Positions 44,379 through 53,326 of a DNA stretch of 64,000 nt are shown piece by piece (the first letter of the stretch is position 1; the number at the start of each line of letters is the position of its first letter). The stretch covers positions 310,001 through 374,000 of the forward strand of contig JAWKXQ010000001.1 in assembly GCA_041396905.1 (NCBI GenBank). Direction: 5' to 3'. This DNA is from JACXVD01 sp020446665. GTDB lineage: Bacteria > Pseudomonadota > Alphaproteobacteria > Sphingomonadales > Sphingomonadaceae. The notes under the pieces were generated by a model that was not told where the DNA came from, did no database searches, and saw only the letters and a list, made by a program, of their open reading frames with translations. The position numbers and the translations under genes were made by a program.

Positions 44379-45292
44379 CCGGGCGTGCCTTCACGCATTT
44401 GCCGGGCCATGCGGCGGCGGGTCCACCATGGGCGCATGAACTGGCCGCGTTGCCATGCCAGCCAGGTCAGGTATCCGCCAACCAGGAAAGCTATGACCAT
44501 GGCGACCACAGAGGCTTCGAGTCCGAAAGCGCCCCCGGAAACGAGCTCTGGCCCGACAGCTTTCGCTTCGACTATGCCATCAATGTCATGCCCGGATACG
44601 GGCACGTCCCAAACCAGCCCTTGCGTCACGTTCCAGCCGAAATGGATGCCGATCGGCAACCATAGCGAGCGGGAAACCATATAGGCCGCACCCAGCATGA
44701 TCCCGGCCTCCAGGGCGATGCCGAGCGAGCCGACCCAGGTGGCGTTGTCATTGCTGATATGGACATAGCCGAACAGGGCCGAAGTCAGCGCCAGCGCGAA
44801 CCAGCTACCGCCGAACTCCTCCAGAAACCGGAACAATACGCCGCGAAACAGGAATTCTTCCACCACTGCGGCCTGCAACCCGGCCATGAGCAACAGCCAA
44901 AGCCACGATGAAGCGCCGCCCCAGCCGGTAATAACGTAACCGCCCAATAAAGCCGTGAAGGCGACTATGATCGTCATGAGCAGTGCCGATCCACCAATGC
45001 CGATCAGCAATGGTCGGATTGCGCCAGTCCATGGCAAATCGTCACGCGGATTGTCTCCCAGCCGGGATACAAGCAGTTTCACAAGCAAAATGACTGCGAG
45101 CGAAGCGACCACAGCCATCACCAACGGGCCGGATTTCTCGTCAAGGCCAAGCGGGGCGGCGGTCAATCCGAGGCTGATCAGGCCTAAGGCCAGCGTGAAT
45201 ACCGCCAGCGACACCAGCATCGCGACCAGCGGGAAATCCCAGATTGTCCGCCAGAGCGGTTTGGGGGCGAAATCTTGGCTGAGCGTGTTCAT
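44375..45292 (-). CDS. CPBP family intramembrane metalloprotease
   Basis: A 305-residue multi-spanning protein (about eight hydrophobic segments) with the CPBP/Abi signature: EEFLFRGVLF (EExxxR), the FALALTSALFGYVHIS histidine and GIHFGWNVTQG. Family members include CAAX prenyl proteases (Rce1) and bacteriocin-immunity proteins; the bacterial substrate is not known here. It is divergent from tal with 154 bases between starts. Confidence 0.85.
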   Translation of the reverse strand: MNTLSQDFAPKPLWRTIWDFPLVAMLVSLAVFTLALGLISLGLTAAPLGLDEKSGPLVMAVVASLAVILLVKLLVSRLGDNPRDDLPWTGAIRPLLIGIGGSALLMTIIVAFTALLGGYVITGWGGASSWLWLLLMAGLQAAVVEEFLFRGVLFRFLEEFGGSWFALALTSALFGYVHISNDNATWVGSLGIALEAGIMLGAAYMVSRSLWLPIGIHFGWNVTQGLVWDVPVSGHDIDGIVEAKAVGPELVSGGAFGLEASVVAMVIAFLVGGYLTWLAWQRGQFMRPWWTRRRMARQMREGTPG

Positions 45293-45446
45293 AGCTCTCT
45301 ATTGTCGCGCAAATTCGTTCGGTCAATCACCTTGCACGGTAGTGATTTTCGCAGTTTCTGACCGGCAGGGCGGCTGGCCTGCATGGTAAAGGCTGCTATG
45401 CGTTGCAGCGCAATCACGAATCATTTGCCCTGACGGAGCGCAACCC

Positions 45447-46100
45447 ATGAAATTCTTCGCTGACACCGCCGAGATTGACGAGATCAAGGATCTGGCCGCT
45501 ACCGGCCTGCTCGATGGTGTAACCACCAATCCCAGCCTGATCGCCAAGTCGGGCCGCGATTTCATGGAAGTGACGAAGGAAATCTGCGCGCTCACCGATG
45601 GGCCGGTCAGCGCAGAAGTGGTCGCGCTTGATCACGCAACCATGATGAAAGAGGCAGAGGTGCTGCGCAAGCTGGCCGATAATGTCTGCATCAAGGTGCC
45701 GCTGACGATTGACGGGCTGAAAACCTGCAAGGCGCTGACCAGCGATGGCACCATGGTCAATGTCACGCTCTGTTTCTCTGCCAATCAGGCGCTGCTGGCG
45801 GCGAAGGCTGGCGCGACGTTTGTCTCTCCCTTTGTCGGTCGGCATGACGATAATGGCGTCGACGGGATGGATCTGATCCGCGACATTCGCCTGATTTACG
45901 ACAATTACGCCTTCGAAACCGAAATCCTTGTCGCTAGCGTGCGCCATGTCACCCATGTGCTGGAAAGCGCGCGGATCGGGGCCGATGTGATGACCGCGCC
46001 GCCCAAGGTGATCAAGTCGCTGTTCAACCATGTGCTGACGGACAAGGGCATTGAAGGCTTCCTCAAGGATTGGGCCTCGACCGGGCAGAGCATTCTGTAA
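45447..46100 (+). CDS. tal: transaldolase (short, fructose-6-phosphate aldolase-like form)
   Basis: The 217-residue class I aldolase of the TalC/FSA subfamily begins MKFFADTAEIDEIKDLAATGLLDGVTTNPSLIAKSG. The Schiff-base lysine lies in VCIKVPLT, and FVSPFVGRHDDNGVDG is the active-site region. It transfers dihydroxyacetone units in the pentose phosphate pathway. The monomer is about 215 residues, as in the bacterial small form. CobT begins eight bases after the stop. Confidence 0.92.
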   Translation: MKFFADTAEIDEIKDLAATGLLDGVTTNPSLIAKSGRDFMEVTKEICALTDGPVSAEVVALDHATMMKEAEVLRKLADNVCIKVPLTIDGLKTCKALTSDGTMVNVTLCFSANQALLAAKAGATFVSPFVGRHDDNGVDGMDLIRDIRLIYDNYAFETEILVASVRHVTHVLESARIGADVMTAPPKVIKSLFNHVLTDKGIEGFLKDWASTGQSIL

Positions 46101-46108
46101 GGCAGATT

Positions 46109-47929
46109 TTGGCTGACGAATCCCCCCTTGATCGCTTCAAGCTGGCGCTGACCGGTGCCAGCCGCGCGCTGGCGCATGAGCCGGAAGTGGAAGTGGCGTG
46201 GAGCGCTGATGTGCCCACTGCCACCGGCAAGAGCATGCGCGTGCCTTTGCCGGGGCGCAGCTTGCCGCCCGATCAGGCGCGTGAGGCGCGCGGCTTTGCT
46301 GACAGTTTCTCGCTCAAGCTGCTGCACCATAATGAAGGGCTGCATGGCCGCAATGCCCCCATCGAACCGGCTGCGCGGGCCTGTTACGATGCTGTCGAAC
46401 AAGTGCGTTACGAAGCGCTTGGTTCGCGCGACTATGCCGGGATCAAGGATAATCTCGACGCTGCGCTGATGGTGCGGATGGGGGCGGACCCGATCACCCG
46501 CGCCAGCTCTGCAGAAGAGGTTCCGGTGCAGGCCGCACTGGCGCTGTTGCTGCGTGAGAAGCTGACCGGGCAGGCTATCCCGCAAAGGGCACAGGCCGGG
46601 GTGGATATGGTGCGCGACTGGATCGAGGATCGCGCCGCCGGTGACTTTGACAAGCTGCTGGGCTCGATGGAGGATCAGGAGGCGTTCCAGTCCTTGACGC
46701 TCGACATGCTGCGCCATCTCGAACTGACTCAGGCGGAAGACAATCCCGACGAAGGCGAGAATGAAGAGAGCGACCAGCCTGACGGGGATGACGACCAGCA
46801 GGACGAACAGGACGAGCAAGGCGATTCCGGTGAGCAGCAGACCACCGAAATGGCCGGCGAAATGGGCGAAGGCGACGATGACGGCGAAAGCGAAACCGAG
46901 GTCAGTTCCGAACAGGAAATGACCGAAGGTGACGCCGGGGAAGAGGGCGAGGAAGGCATGATGCCAGTCCGCCCCAACCGCCCATGGACGGACTTGCCGG
47001 ACGATTTCGATTACAAGGCCTTCACTGAGAAGTTTGACGAAGTGATCGAAGCGCCGGAGCTTTGCGACAATGAAGAGCTTGACCGGCTGCGCGCCTATCT
47101 CGATAGTCAGCTGACGGGGCTGCAGGGGATTGTGACACGGCTTGCCAACCGGCTGCAGCGGCGGCTGATGGCACAGCAGAATCGCAGCTGGGACTTCGAT
47201 CAGGAAGAGGGGCTGCTGGATGCCGCGCGGCTGGCGCGCGTGGTGATCAGCCCCGGCCATTCGCTGTCCTACAAGATCGAACGCGATGTCGAATTCAAGG
47301 ATACGATTGTTACGCTGCTGATCGACAATTCCGGCTCCATGCGCGGGCGGCCGATCAGCATTGCCGCGATCAGCGCCGATATCATGGCCCGCACGCTGGA
47401 ACGCTGTGGGGTCAAGACCGAGATCCTCGGCTTCACCACCCGCGCGTGGAAAGGCGGGCAAAGCCGCGAACAATGGCTGGCCGATGGCAAACCCGCCAAT
47501 CCCGGCCGTCTCAATGACTTGCGCCACATTGTTTACAAGAAAGCCGACGAACCCTGGCGGCGTGCCCGGCGCAATCTTGGCCTGATGATGCGCGAAGGGC
47601 TGCTGAAGGAAAATATCGACGGCGAAGCGCTGCTATGGGCGCATAACCGGCTGATTGCCCGGCCCGAAGATCGCCGCATTCTGATGGTGATTTCAGACGG
47701 TGCGCCGGTGGATGATTCAACGCTCAGCGTGAATACGGCCGGCTATCTTGAGCAGCATTTGCGCAAGATCATCGAATGGATCGAGAAGCAAAGTCCGGTG
47801 CAGCTGGTCGCTATCGGGATTGGCCATGACGTGACACGCTATTATCGCAGGGCAGTGACGATAATGGATGTCGAGCAGTTGGGCGGGACGATTATCGAGC
47901 AATTGGCTGATCTGTTCGAAGCGGAATGA
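46109..47929 (+). CDS. cobT: cobaltochelatase subunit CobT
   Basis: CobT of 606 residues from a TTG at 46109, with AAGG upstream. It contains an N-terminal helical domain, a strongly acidic segment (about residues 205-300, long runs of Asp, Glu and Gln) and a C-terminal VWA domain with a MIDAS-like VTLLIDNSGSMRGRPISIAAI. With CobS (AAA+) and CobN it inserts cobalt into hydrogenobyrinic acid a,c-diamide in aerobic cobalamin synthesis. cobS is not visible in this window. It follows tal closely. A second TTG at 46070, overlapping tal, is less likely. Confidence 0.9.
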   Translation: MADESPLDRFKLALTGASRALAHEPEVEVAWSADVPTATGKSMRVPLPGRSLPPDQAREARGFADSFSLKLLHHNEGLHGRNAPIEPAARACYDAVEQVRYEALGSRDYAGIKDNLDAALMVRMGADPITRASSAEEVPVQAALALLLREKLTGQAIPQRAQAGVDMVRDWIEDRAAGDFDKLLGSMEDQEAFQSLTLDMLRHLELTQAEDNPDEGENEESDQPDGDDDQQDEQDEQGDSGEQQTTEMAGEMGEGDDDGESETEVSSEQEMTEGDAGEEGEEGMMPVRPNRPWTDLPDDFDYKAFTEKFDEVIEAPELCDNEELDRLRAYLDSQLTGLQGIVTRLANRLQRRLMAQQNRSWDFDQEEGLLDAARLARVVISPGHSLSYKIERDVEFKDTIVTLLIDNSGSMRGRPISIAAISADIMARTLERCGVKTEILGFTTRAWKGGQSREQWLADGKPANPGRLNDLRHIVYKKADEPWRRARRNLGLMMREGLLKENIDGEALLWAHNRLIARPEDRRILMVISDGAPVDDSTLSVNTAGYLEQHLRKIIEWIEKQSPVQLVAIGIGHDVTRYYRRAVTIMDVEQLGGTIIEQLADLFEAE

Positions 47930-47994
47930 ATTGCGCTTGCTGTGGCACCGGTCCGGCGTCATAATCATTACAGTATTGGGTAGGGATTTTTCAT

Positions 47995-48660
47995 TTGAAT
48001 AGGCATTTTTGCCGGTTCTTGATACCGGCTTCGGGTCTGCTGCTTTCGCCAGCGTTGGCGGCACAGGAGGTTGGGCCTGCGGTTTCCTCCGAAAAGGATG
48101 GTGATTCTGCCTCTGGCGAAGAGACCATTCCTGCCGCCGAAATGGCGCCGGAGACCTTCAGCTATGTGCTTCCCAAGCTTACACCGGTCGAGATTGAAGT
48201 GCTCGACGCGGTAGGAAGTGCGACCTCCAAAGGCGGCGATACATTCCGCATCCGGCTGGCCTATCCGATTATCCAGGATGGCCTCATCATCATACCTGCC
48301 GGAGCGGAAGGGATGGGCGAAGTCGTCCACGCCAAGAAGCGCGGAGGCAGCGGGGCGGGGGGTGAACTGATCCTCGCGGCGCGCTATGTCATGGTCGATG
48401 GGCGGGAAATGCGCCTGCGCAGCACTGAGCTGACCGCGAAAGGCCTCGATCAGACTGACAAGGCCATGGCGGTCGGTGTAGCCGTTGGCGTCTTCGGCAT
48501 GATGGTGAAAGGCCGTGACGTAGAGGTTCTGCCCGGCCGGATTGCTGATGCCAAGCTCGCCCAGGATTTCGAGATTGTCCTGGCCGAAGCGCCTGCCAGC
48601 GCGCCGCAACAGGCGCAAATTGCCGTGCCCGTTTCGGAAGATGCCGAAACCAGCGAATAG
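47995..48660 (+). CDS. secreted protein of unknown function
   Basis: A 221-residue protein with a signal peptide (MNRHFCRFLIPASGLLLSPALAAQ), starting from a TTG at 47995. An acidic linker is followed by a beta-rich domain (LPKLTPVEIEVLDAVGSATSKGGDTFRIRLAYPIIQDGLIIIPAGAEGMGEVVHAKK) and a glycine-rich hydrophobic stretch near residue 160. The second half resembles sequences of organic-solvent-tolerance-type or TraB-like periplasmic proteins only loosely, so no function is claimed. It sits 43 bases upstream of the next secreted protein, which may share its transcript. Confidence 0.55.
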   Translation: MNRHFCRFLIPASGLLLSPALAAQEVGPAVSSEKDGDSASGEETIPAAEMAPETFSYVLPKLTPVEIEVLDAVGSATSKGGDTFRIRLAYPIIQDGLIIIPAGAEGMGEVVHAKKRGGSGAGGELILAARYVMVDGREMRLRSTELTAKGLDQTDKAMAVGVAVGVFGMMVKGRDVEVLPGRIADAKLAQDFEIVLAEAPASAPQQAQIAVPVSEDAETSE

Positions 48661-48703
48661 ATTGCAAAGCGAATATGATACAGTTTCTGGTTGGAGAAAA
48701 GTG

Positions 48704-49249
48704 ATGCGTTTTGGATATAGTGTTGCGGCGGCTGTTGCTGCGGTTTCGATGGTTGCAATTGCCCCGGCACCGGCCATTGCAAAGGAAAAGGCCAAGAAGG
48801 TTCCGCCTTCTGAAATTACCATCCCGGCACCGCAGGAAGGATCCGGCCAGGTGGTGTTCTTCCGTCCCGGCGGGATGGGCGGCGCGGTGGCCTGCTCCAT
48901 TCATGAGAATGGCGAAAAGATCAGCTCGCTGGGCGGCGGCCGCTATTTCATCCTCAACACCACTCCTGGTCGCCACGAATATTCGGTGAAGACGGAAAAG
49001 ACTGACACTCTGGCGCTGGAAGTTGAAGATGGTGACCGCAAATGGGTCGCCTGCAAAATCAAGATGGGCATCATGGTCGGCCGCCCGGACATCCGCCCGT
49101 CCAGCGAAGAAGAATTCCGCTCGGCCAAGAAGTTCGCCATGGTCGATGATGAAGATATGAACCCGGAACTGGGCGCGATGACCTCTGAGCAGGTCGCGGC
49201 TGCGCTTGCTGGCGGCAAGGCTGCTGCTCCGGCAGAAGAGGCTGAATAA
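48704..49249 (+). CDS. secreted DUF2846-like protein of unknown function
   Basis: A 181-residue protein with a signal peptide (MRFGYSVAAAVAAVSMVAIAPAPAIA). A domain follows with SGQVVFFRPGGMGGAVACSIHENGEKISSLGGGRYFILNTTPGRHEYSVKTEK. The strand pattern G-x-VVFFRP...I.ENG...L..GRYF...PG.H is typical of DUF2846 proteins. It ends in an Ala/Glu tail. A ribosome site TTGGAGAAAAG precedes the ATG at 48704. A good terminator follows the stop. Confidence 0.7.
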   Translation: MRFGYSVAAAVAAVSMVAIAPAPAIAKEKAKKVPPSEITIPAPQEGSGQVVFFRPGGMGGAVACSIHENGEKISSLGGGRYFILNTTPGRHEYSVKTEKTDTLALEVEDGDRKWVACKIKMGIMVGRPDIRPSSEEEFRSAKKFAMVDDEDMNPELGAMTSEQVAAALAGGKAAAPAEEAE

Positions 49250-49286
49250 GCTGCACAACTCTCTGGCAATGCGGAGAGTGAAAATG

Positions 49287-49318
49287 GGGCGGGGCTTTAC
49301 AGCCTCGCCCTTTTCTTT
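49287..49318 (+). terminator. rho-independent terminator after the DUF2846-like gene
   Basis: GGGCGGGGC at 49287-49295 pairs with GCCTCGCCC at 49302-49310 (one G-T wobble, six-base loop). It is followed by TTTTCTTT at 49311-49318. Confidence 0.8.
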
Positions 49319-49330
49319 AGGTCGTGTCCC

Positions 49331-50008
49331 ATGAGCATGACTGTATCCCAGGCGGTTGAAAGCCGCCGTTCGATCCGCGCCTTTACCAGCCAGCCAGTTG
49401 ATCGTGCGGTGCTGGAGCGCGTGCTGGCCAAGGCGCAGCACGCCCCATCCGGCGGGAATCTGCAGCCCTGGCATGCACAAATCCTGACCGGCGAACCGCT
49501 CGCTCAACTGATTGATGCCGTGTCCGCTGAGTTGCCCAGGGGCGCCATGGGCGGCGATACGGAATATGCTGTCTATCCCGAGGGTCTCGCGGAACCCTAT
49601 CGCAGCCGCCGCTACAAAGTGGGGGAAGACATGTATGCCGCATTGGGCGTAACGCGCGAGGACAAGACGGGCCGCATGATCCAGTTCGCCCGCAATTTCA
49701 GGGCGTTCGATGCGCCTGTTCTCATGCTTGTTCACTTCCCGCGCTTCATGGGTTCGCCGCAATGGAGCGATGTCGGCATGTGGCTGCAAACGCTCATGCT
49801 GTTGCTCCGGGAAGAGGGGCTGGACAGCTGCGCTCAGGAAGCCTGGTCATTATACCACAGCGTGATCCGCAACACGATTTCAATCCCTGACGATCATATC
49901 CTCTTTTGCGGTCTGTCGATTGGCTATGCCGATCCATCCGCTGCGATAAACGGCTTCGCCGTCGACCGGGCACCGCTGGATGAAGTGGTCGAATTCAAAG
50001 GCTTCTAG
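49331..50008 (+). CDS. nitroreductase family protein
   Basis: A 225-residue FMN-dependent nitroreductase-like protein: VESRRSIRAFTSQPVDRAVLERVLAKAQHAPSGGNLQPWH is the typical FMN phosphate-binding start, and GMWLQTLMLLLREEGLDSCAQEAWSL is the dimer helix. The substrate is unknown; family members reduce quinones, nitroaromatics or flavins. It is a stand-alone gene between a terminator and a 172-base upstream region of the CHAT gene. Confidence 0.87.
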   Translation: MSMTVSQAVESRRSIRAFTSQPVDRAVLERVLAKAQHAPSGGNLQPWHAQILTGEPLAQLIDAVSAELPRGAMGGDTEYAVYPEGLAEPYRSRRYKVGEDMYAALGVTREDKTGRMIQFARNFRAFDAPVLMLVHFPRFMGSPQWSDVGMWLQTLMLLLREEGLDSCAQEAWSLYHSVIRNTISIPDDHILFCGLSIGYADPSAAINGFAVDRAPLDEVVEFKGF

Positions 50009-50180
50009 AGCGCATTTGTCCCACCGGCGGACGGACCGGGTTTTTGTCCATATTATACAATGACTCCCCCCGCGCGCGGGTCTAGGGTTTTCCCATAAGC
50101 AAAAACAAGAAGCGGGTCGGTGAGAATCGTCTGGCGGGGCGCATATCGCGTTTCCGCTTTCAGGCTGGGGGATTCGGACC

Positions 50181-53100
50181 GTGCGATTGCGTCCACTACT
50201 ACTCGTGTCGGCCCTTGCCGCACCCATAATAACTCCTGCGTCACTTGCCGCGCAGGAGCGGCCGGTCCTACTGCGGGATTCTTTTCCGATTGGCAGCGCT
50301 GAAGGCATTTTGTGCCAGGTTCAGGATCGCAGCCTTGAGAACAAGGCCCGTCAATCCATGTTCGATCGCGCCTGGGCCGTTGTCTGCCGCGACAGCGCGC
50401 AGCCGGTTTCCACTATATATGCTTTCAAGGATGATGTGGGTGACCCGCTTGGCCGGATCGCTCCGCTCCGCCGCCAGCCGGTAGACTGTCCGGCCAGCGC
50501 AACCACTGCTGCGGCTCTGGATGGCGTTGCCAGCCGCCAGCTTTGCCGCATCAGCGGGACGGAACTGGGCTGGTCTATCTACCGCGTGCAGCAAGGTGAT
50601 GTAACCTATGTAGCAGAGGGTTTCTCAGCCTATGACAGCGCGACTGCGCTGGCGATGCGCTCGGTACTGGAGAATCGGATCGCGCCGGGCGTGATTGATG
50701 TTGCGACCACGTCTGTCAGTGATCCTTTCGCCTTTGCCCGTATCCAGGCCGCCACGCTGGAACCGAGCCAGGCCATGGCGGAGGGGTATCGTCGCAATCT
50801 CGGCGGGGAATATGCAGAAGCTGCCGCCTATTTCGAAACGCTGGAGCAGCGGCTGGCAGGCGACGAGGAAGCCGATATCAATCCGGGTGAATTCCTCGTC
50901 AACCGGGCCTTGCAGAAATCCAATCTGGGCGAATTCGCCGAGGCCGACCGGCTGTTCGTGAAGGCAGAGCCGCTTACGGCCAGCGATCCAGTCGCAGCAC
51001 GCTTGCAGCGCAATTTTGAGGCGATCCATTTGCTCAACCAGGGATTTTATCCCGAAGCGATCGAGCGACTGGCGCGCCCCATCACTGCGGGCCTGCCAAG
51101 CGCGGAAGCGATGGCCGGACGGCTGGAAATCAGCGCGCCAATCGCTGCCCGGATCAATGGTGATGGTGCGGGAGAAGGATTGCTGGGCTTCGTCGATGAA
51201 GTGAAGCTGAGCAAGCTGGAACGTGCGACCATCATTGATGCGCAGGCGTTGCAGCTTAAAGGCACGGCCTTGCGCCTTTCTGGCAACAAGGATGCGGCCC
51301 GGTCGGCACTGCTCGATTCCTACGCCCAGGCGATTTCCGTGCGTGACGGCAGGGTAATCTCGATTGCGCGGCTGCGCTCGCAAGTGTTGGGTGAACTGGC
51401 GCTGATCGCAGAAGGTGAAGGCGACCTTGCTACGGCAGAGAGCTATTTGCTCAATTCTATCGACATCCTCCAGGCCCAATATCCGGATCGCCGCGCTGTC
51501 AGCGGGGCGAAGGCGCGGCTAGGTGCAATGCTGCTGCGCAATGGCCGCGAAGAAGAAGGCATGGCAATCTATCGCGAGATCGTCAGCCGCGCCGTGGGCA
51601 AAGGCGATGCTGCAACAGGATTTTCCAACCAGCTCGCCCCCTATTTCCGCCGGCTGGCTCCGCAAGTGGGGGCAGATGGCGCTGCAGCCGATGATTTCTT
51701 CGAAGCAACGCAGATACTTGTCCGACCCGGCGTTGCGGAAACGCAGGCTATCCTTGCCCGCGAACTCAGTGCCCGCAATGACGAGGCAGCACGGTTGTTT
51801 CGCCAATCGACCGACCTGACGCGCGAGATCGAGCGCGCACGCATTCGCTATGTTTCGCTGGGCCGCGAAGAGCAGACCGGGCCGGTGCGGCAGGCACGGG
51901 AAGAGCTGCAGGGCCGGATCGAGGAAATGGAGCAGCAGCAACAGCGCACTCAGGCGGCGCTGGCGAAATATCCGCAATATCGTGTGGTCGCGCCACGCTC
52001 TCTTTCGCTAACCGACTTCCGCTCCAACCTGCAGCCGGGTGAAGCCTATGCGCGGCTCGCCGTGGTCGGGAATTCGCTGTTCATGTTTTACGCGGACAAG
52101 GACACGGCGCTGGCATGGCCAGTGGAGGTTTCGGCAGAAGACCTTGAACTGAAGGTAGACCTGCTGCGGGCTTCGATCTCGGTCTTTGAGGGCGGCCAGT
52201 ACCTGACCTATCCCTATGACATTGAGGCTGGCCGCGAGCTTTACACATTGCTGTTCGGTCCGGTTGCTGACCGGCTGCAGGGCGTGAAGCACCTCGTGTT
52301 CGAACCGGACGGGGCGATGCTGCGCCTGCCAGTTGAATTGCTGGTGGCAGATGATGCCTCGGTCGAGCGTTATCTCCAGCGGATTGAGGATGGCGGTGAT
52401 GCGTTTGATTTCACCGGGGTGAACTGGTTCGGGCGGGACCGGATGGTTAGCACGGCCGTGTCTGCGCAGGCTTTTGTCGATGCACGCATGGCCGATCGCT
52501 CCTCCGCTTCGCAGGAATATCTTGGTTTGGGCAAGAATGAACCCATTGGCGACAGCCCGCCGCCAGCCATCGCCTCCACGCTGGTTTCGGGCGGCAATGC
52601 CTGCGGCTGGAGCACTGCGGAATGGAACCGCCCGATTGATGATGCAGAGCTGGTCAATGCCAGCGCCATTATTGGGGGCGAACGTACGCAGCTGATAACC
52701 GGGGCGGGCTTTTCCGACAGCGCAATCATGGCGAAGCAAGACATGGATCAGTACCGTGTGCTCCACTTCGCAACGCATGGGCTGGTTACGGCACCCCGGT
52801 CATCCTGTCCGGCGCGGCCTGCCTTGCTGACTTCGTTTGGTGGGGAGGGGTCGGATGGGCTGCTGTCTTTCCAGGAAATCTTCGATCTCGACCTCGATGC
52901 CGATATCGTGATCCTTTCGGCCTGCGATACGGCAGGCAAGGCCAGTGTCGAAGCCACCCGCGAAGCCGGGATTGCCAGCGGTGGCGGGACTGCACTGGAT
53001 GGGCTGGTGCGCGCCTTTATCGGGGCAGGGGGGCGCTCCGTCCTCGCCAGCCATTGGCCCGCGCCGGACGAATTTGATGCGACCGAGCGGCTGATGAACG

Positions 53101-53321
53101 AGATGTTCCGGCAAGGTCGCAATCGCGATGTCGGCGATGCGTTGGCTGCTTCGCGCCGCACGCTGATGGACCAGCCGAATACCTCGCACCCCTATTATTG
53201 GGCTGGTTTCGCCATCATCGGCGATGCCGCCCGCCCGCTGCTGACTGATCCCGCACCGGCCACGGCAAATGCCCAACCTGTCAGCGGTATTGGCGGCGGC
53301 AACTCCCAGGCCCGGAATTGA
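50181..53321 (+). CDS. periplasmic TPR-CHAT domain protein of the two-partner secretion operon
   Basis: A 1046-residue protein with a signal peptide (MRLRPLLLVSALAAPIITPASLAAQ), a TPR-like region (about 195-520), a helical linker and a C-terminal CHAT domain. The predicted catalytic dyad is H866 (FATHG) and C915 (LSACDTA). A GTG at 50181 starts the gene. Its stop overlaps the tpsB region (TGA at 53319-53321). Because it precedes tpsB and tpsA in one operon, it may process or regulate the secreted TpsA; this is inference. It shares architecture with the protein at 23684-26515. Confidence 0.88.
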   Translation: MRLRPLLLVSALAAPIITPASLAAQERPVLLRDSFPIGSAEGILCQVQDRSLENKARQSMFDRAWAVVCRDSAQPVSTIYAFKDDVGDPLGRIAPLRRQPVDCPASATTAAALDGVASRQLCRISGTELGWSIYRVQQGDVTYVAEGFSAYDSATALAMRSVLENRIAPGVIDVATTSVSDPFAFARIQAATLEPSQAMAEGYRRNLGGEYAEAAAYFETLEQRLAGDEEADINPGEFLVNRALQKSNLGEFAEADRLFVKAEPLTASDPVAARLQRNFEAIHLLNQGFYPEAIERLARPITAGLPSAEAMAGRLEISAPIAARINGDGAGEGLLGFVDEVKLSKLERATIIDAQALQLKGTALRLSGNKDAARSALLDSYAQAISVRDGRVISIARLRSQVLGELALIAEGEGDLATAESYLLNSIDILQAQYPDRRAVSGAKARLGAMLLRNGREEEGMAIYREIVSRAVGKGDAATGFSNQLAPYFRRLAPQVGADGAAADDFFEATQILVRPGVAETQAILARELSARNDEAARLFRQSTDLTREIERARIRYVSLGREEQTGPVRQAREELQGRIEEMEQQQQRTQAALAKYPQYRVVAPRSLSLTDFRSNLQPGEAYARLAVVGNSLFMFYADKDTALAWPVEVSAEDLELKVDLLRASISVFEGGQYLTYPYDIEAGRELYTLLFGPVADRLQGVKHLVFEPDGAMLRLPVELLVADDASVERYLQRIEDGGDAFDFTGVNWFGRDRMVSTAVSAQAFVDARMADRSSASQEYLGLGKNEPIGDSPPPAIASTLVSGGNACGWSTAEWNRPIDDAELVNASAIIGGERTQLITGAGFSDSAIMAKQDMDQYRVLHFATHGLVTAPRSSCPARPALLTSFGGEGSDGLLSFQEIFDLDLDADIVILSACDTAGKASVEATREAGIASGGGTALDGLVRAFIGAGGRSVLASHWPAPDEFDATERLMNEMFRQGRNRDVGDALAASRRTLMDQPNTSHPYYWAGFAIIGDAARPLLTDPAPATANAQPVSGIGGGNSQARN

Positions 53322-53326
53322 AAACT

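Noticed and set aside
45905..47527. Minus-strand open frame of 540 codons opposite cobT
   Set aside because: CobT on the plus strand has clear domains. The reverse frame mirrors its acidic low-complexity region.
50009..50180. Possible terminator and promoter between the nitroreductase and CHAT genes
   Set aside because: A CCGG...CCGG stretch followed by TTTTT and an AT-rich patch (TATTATAC) are visible, but neither forms a convincing stem or a well-spaced -35/-10 pair.
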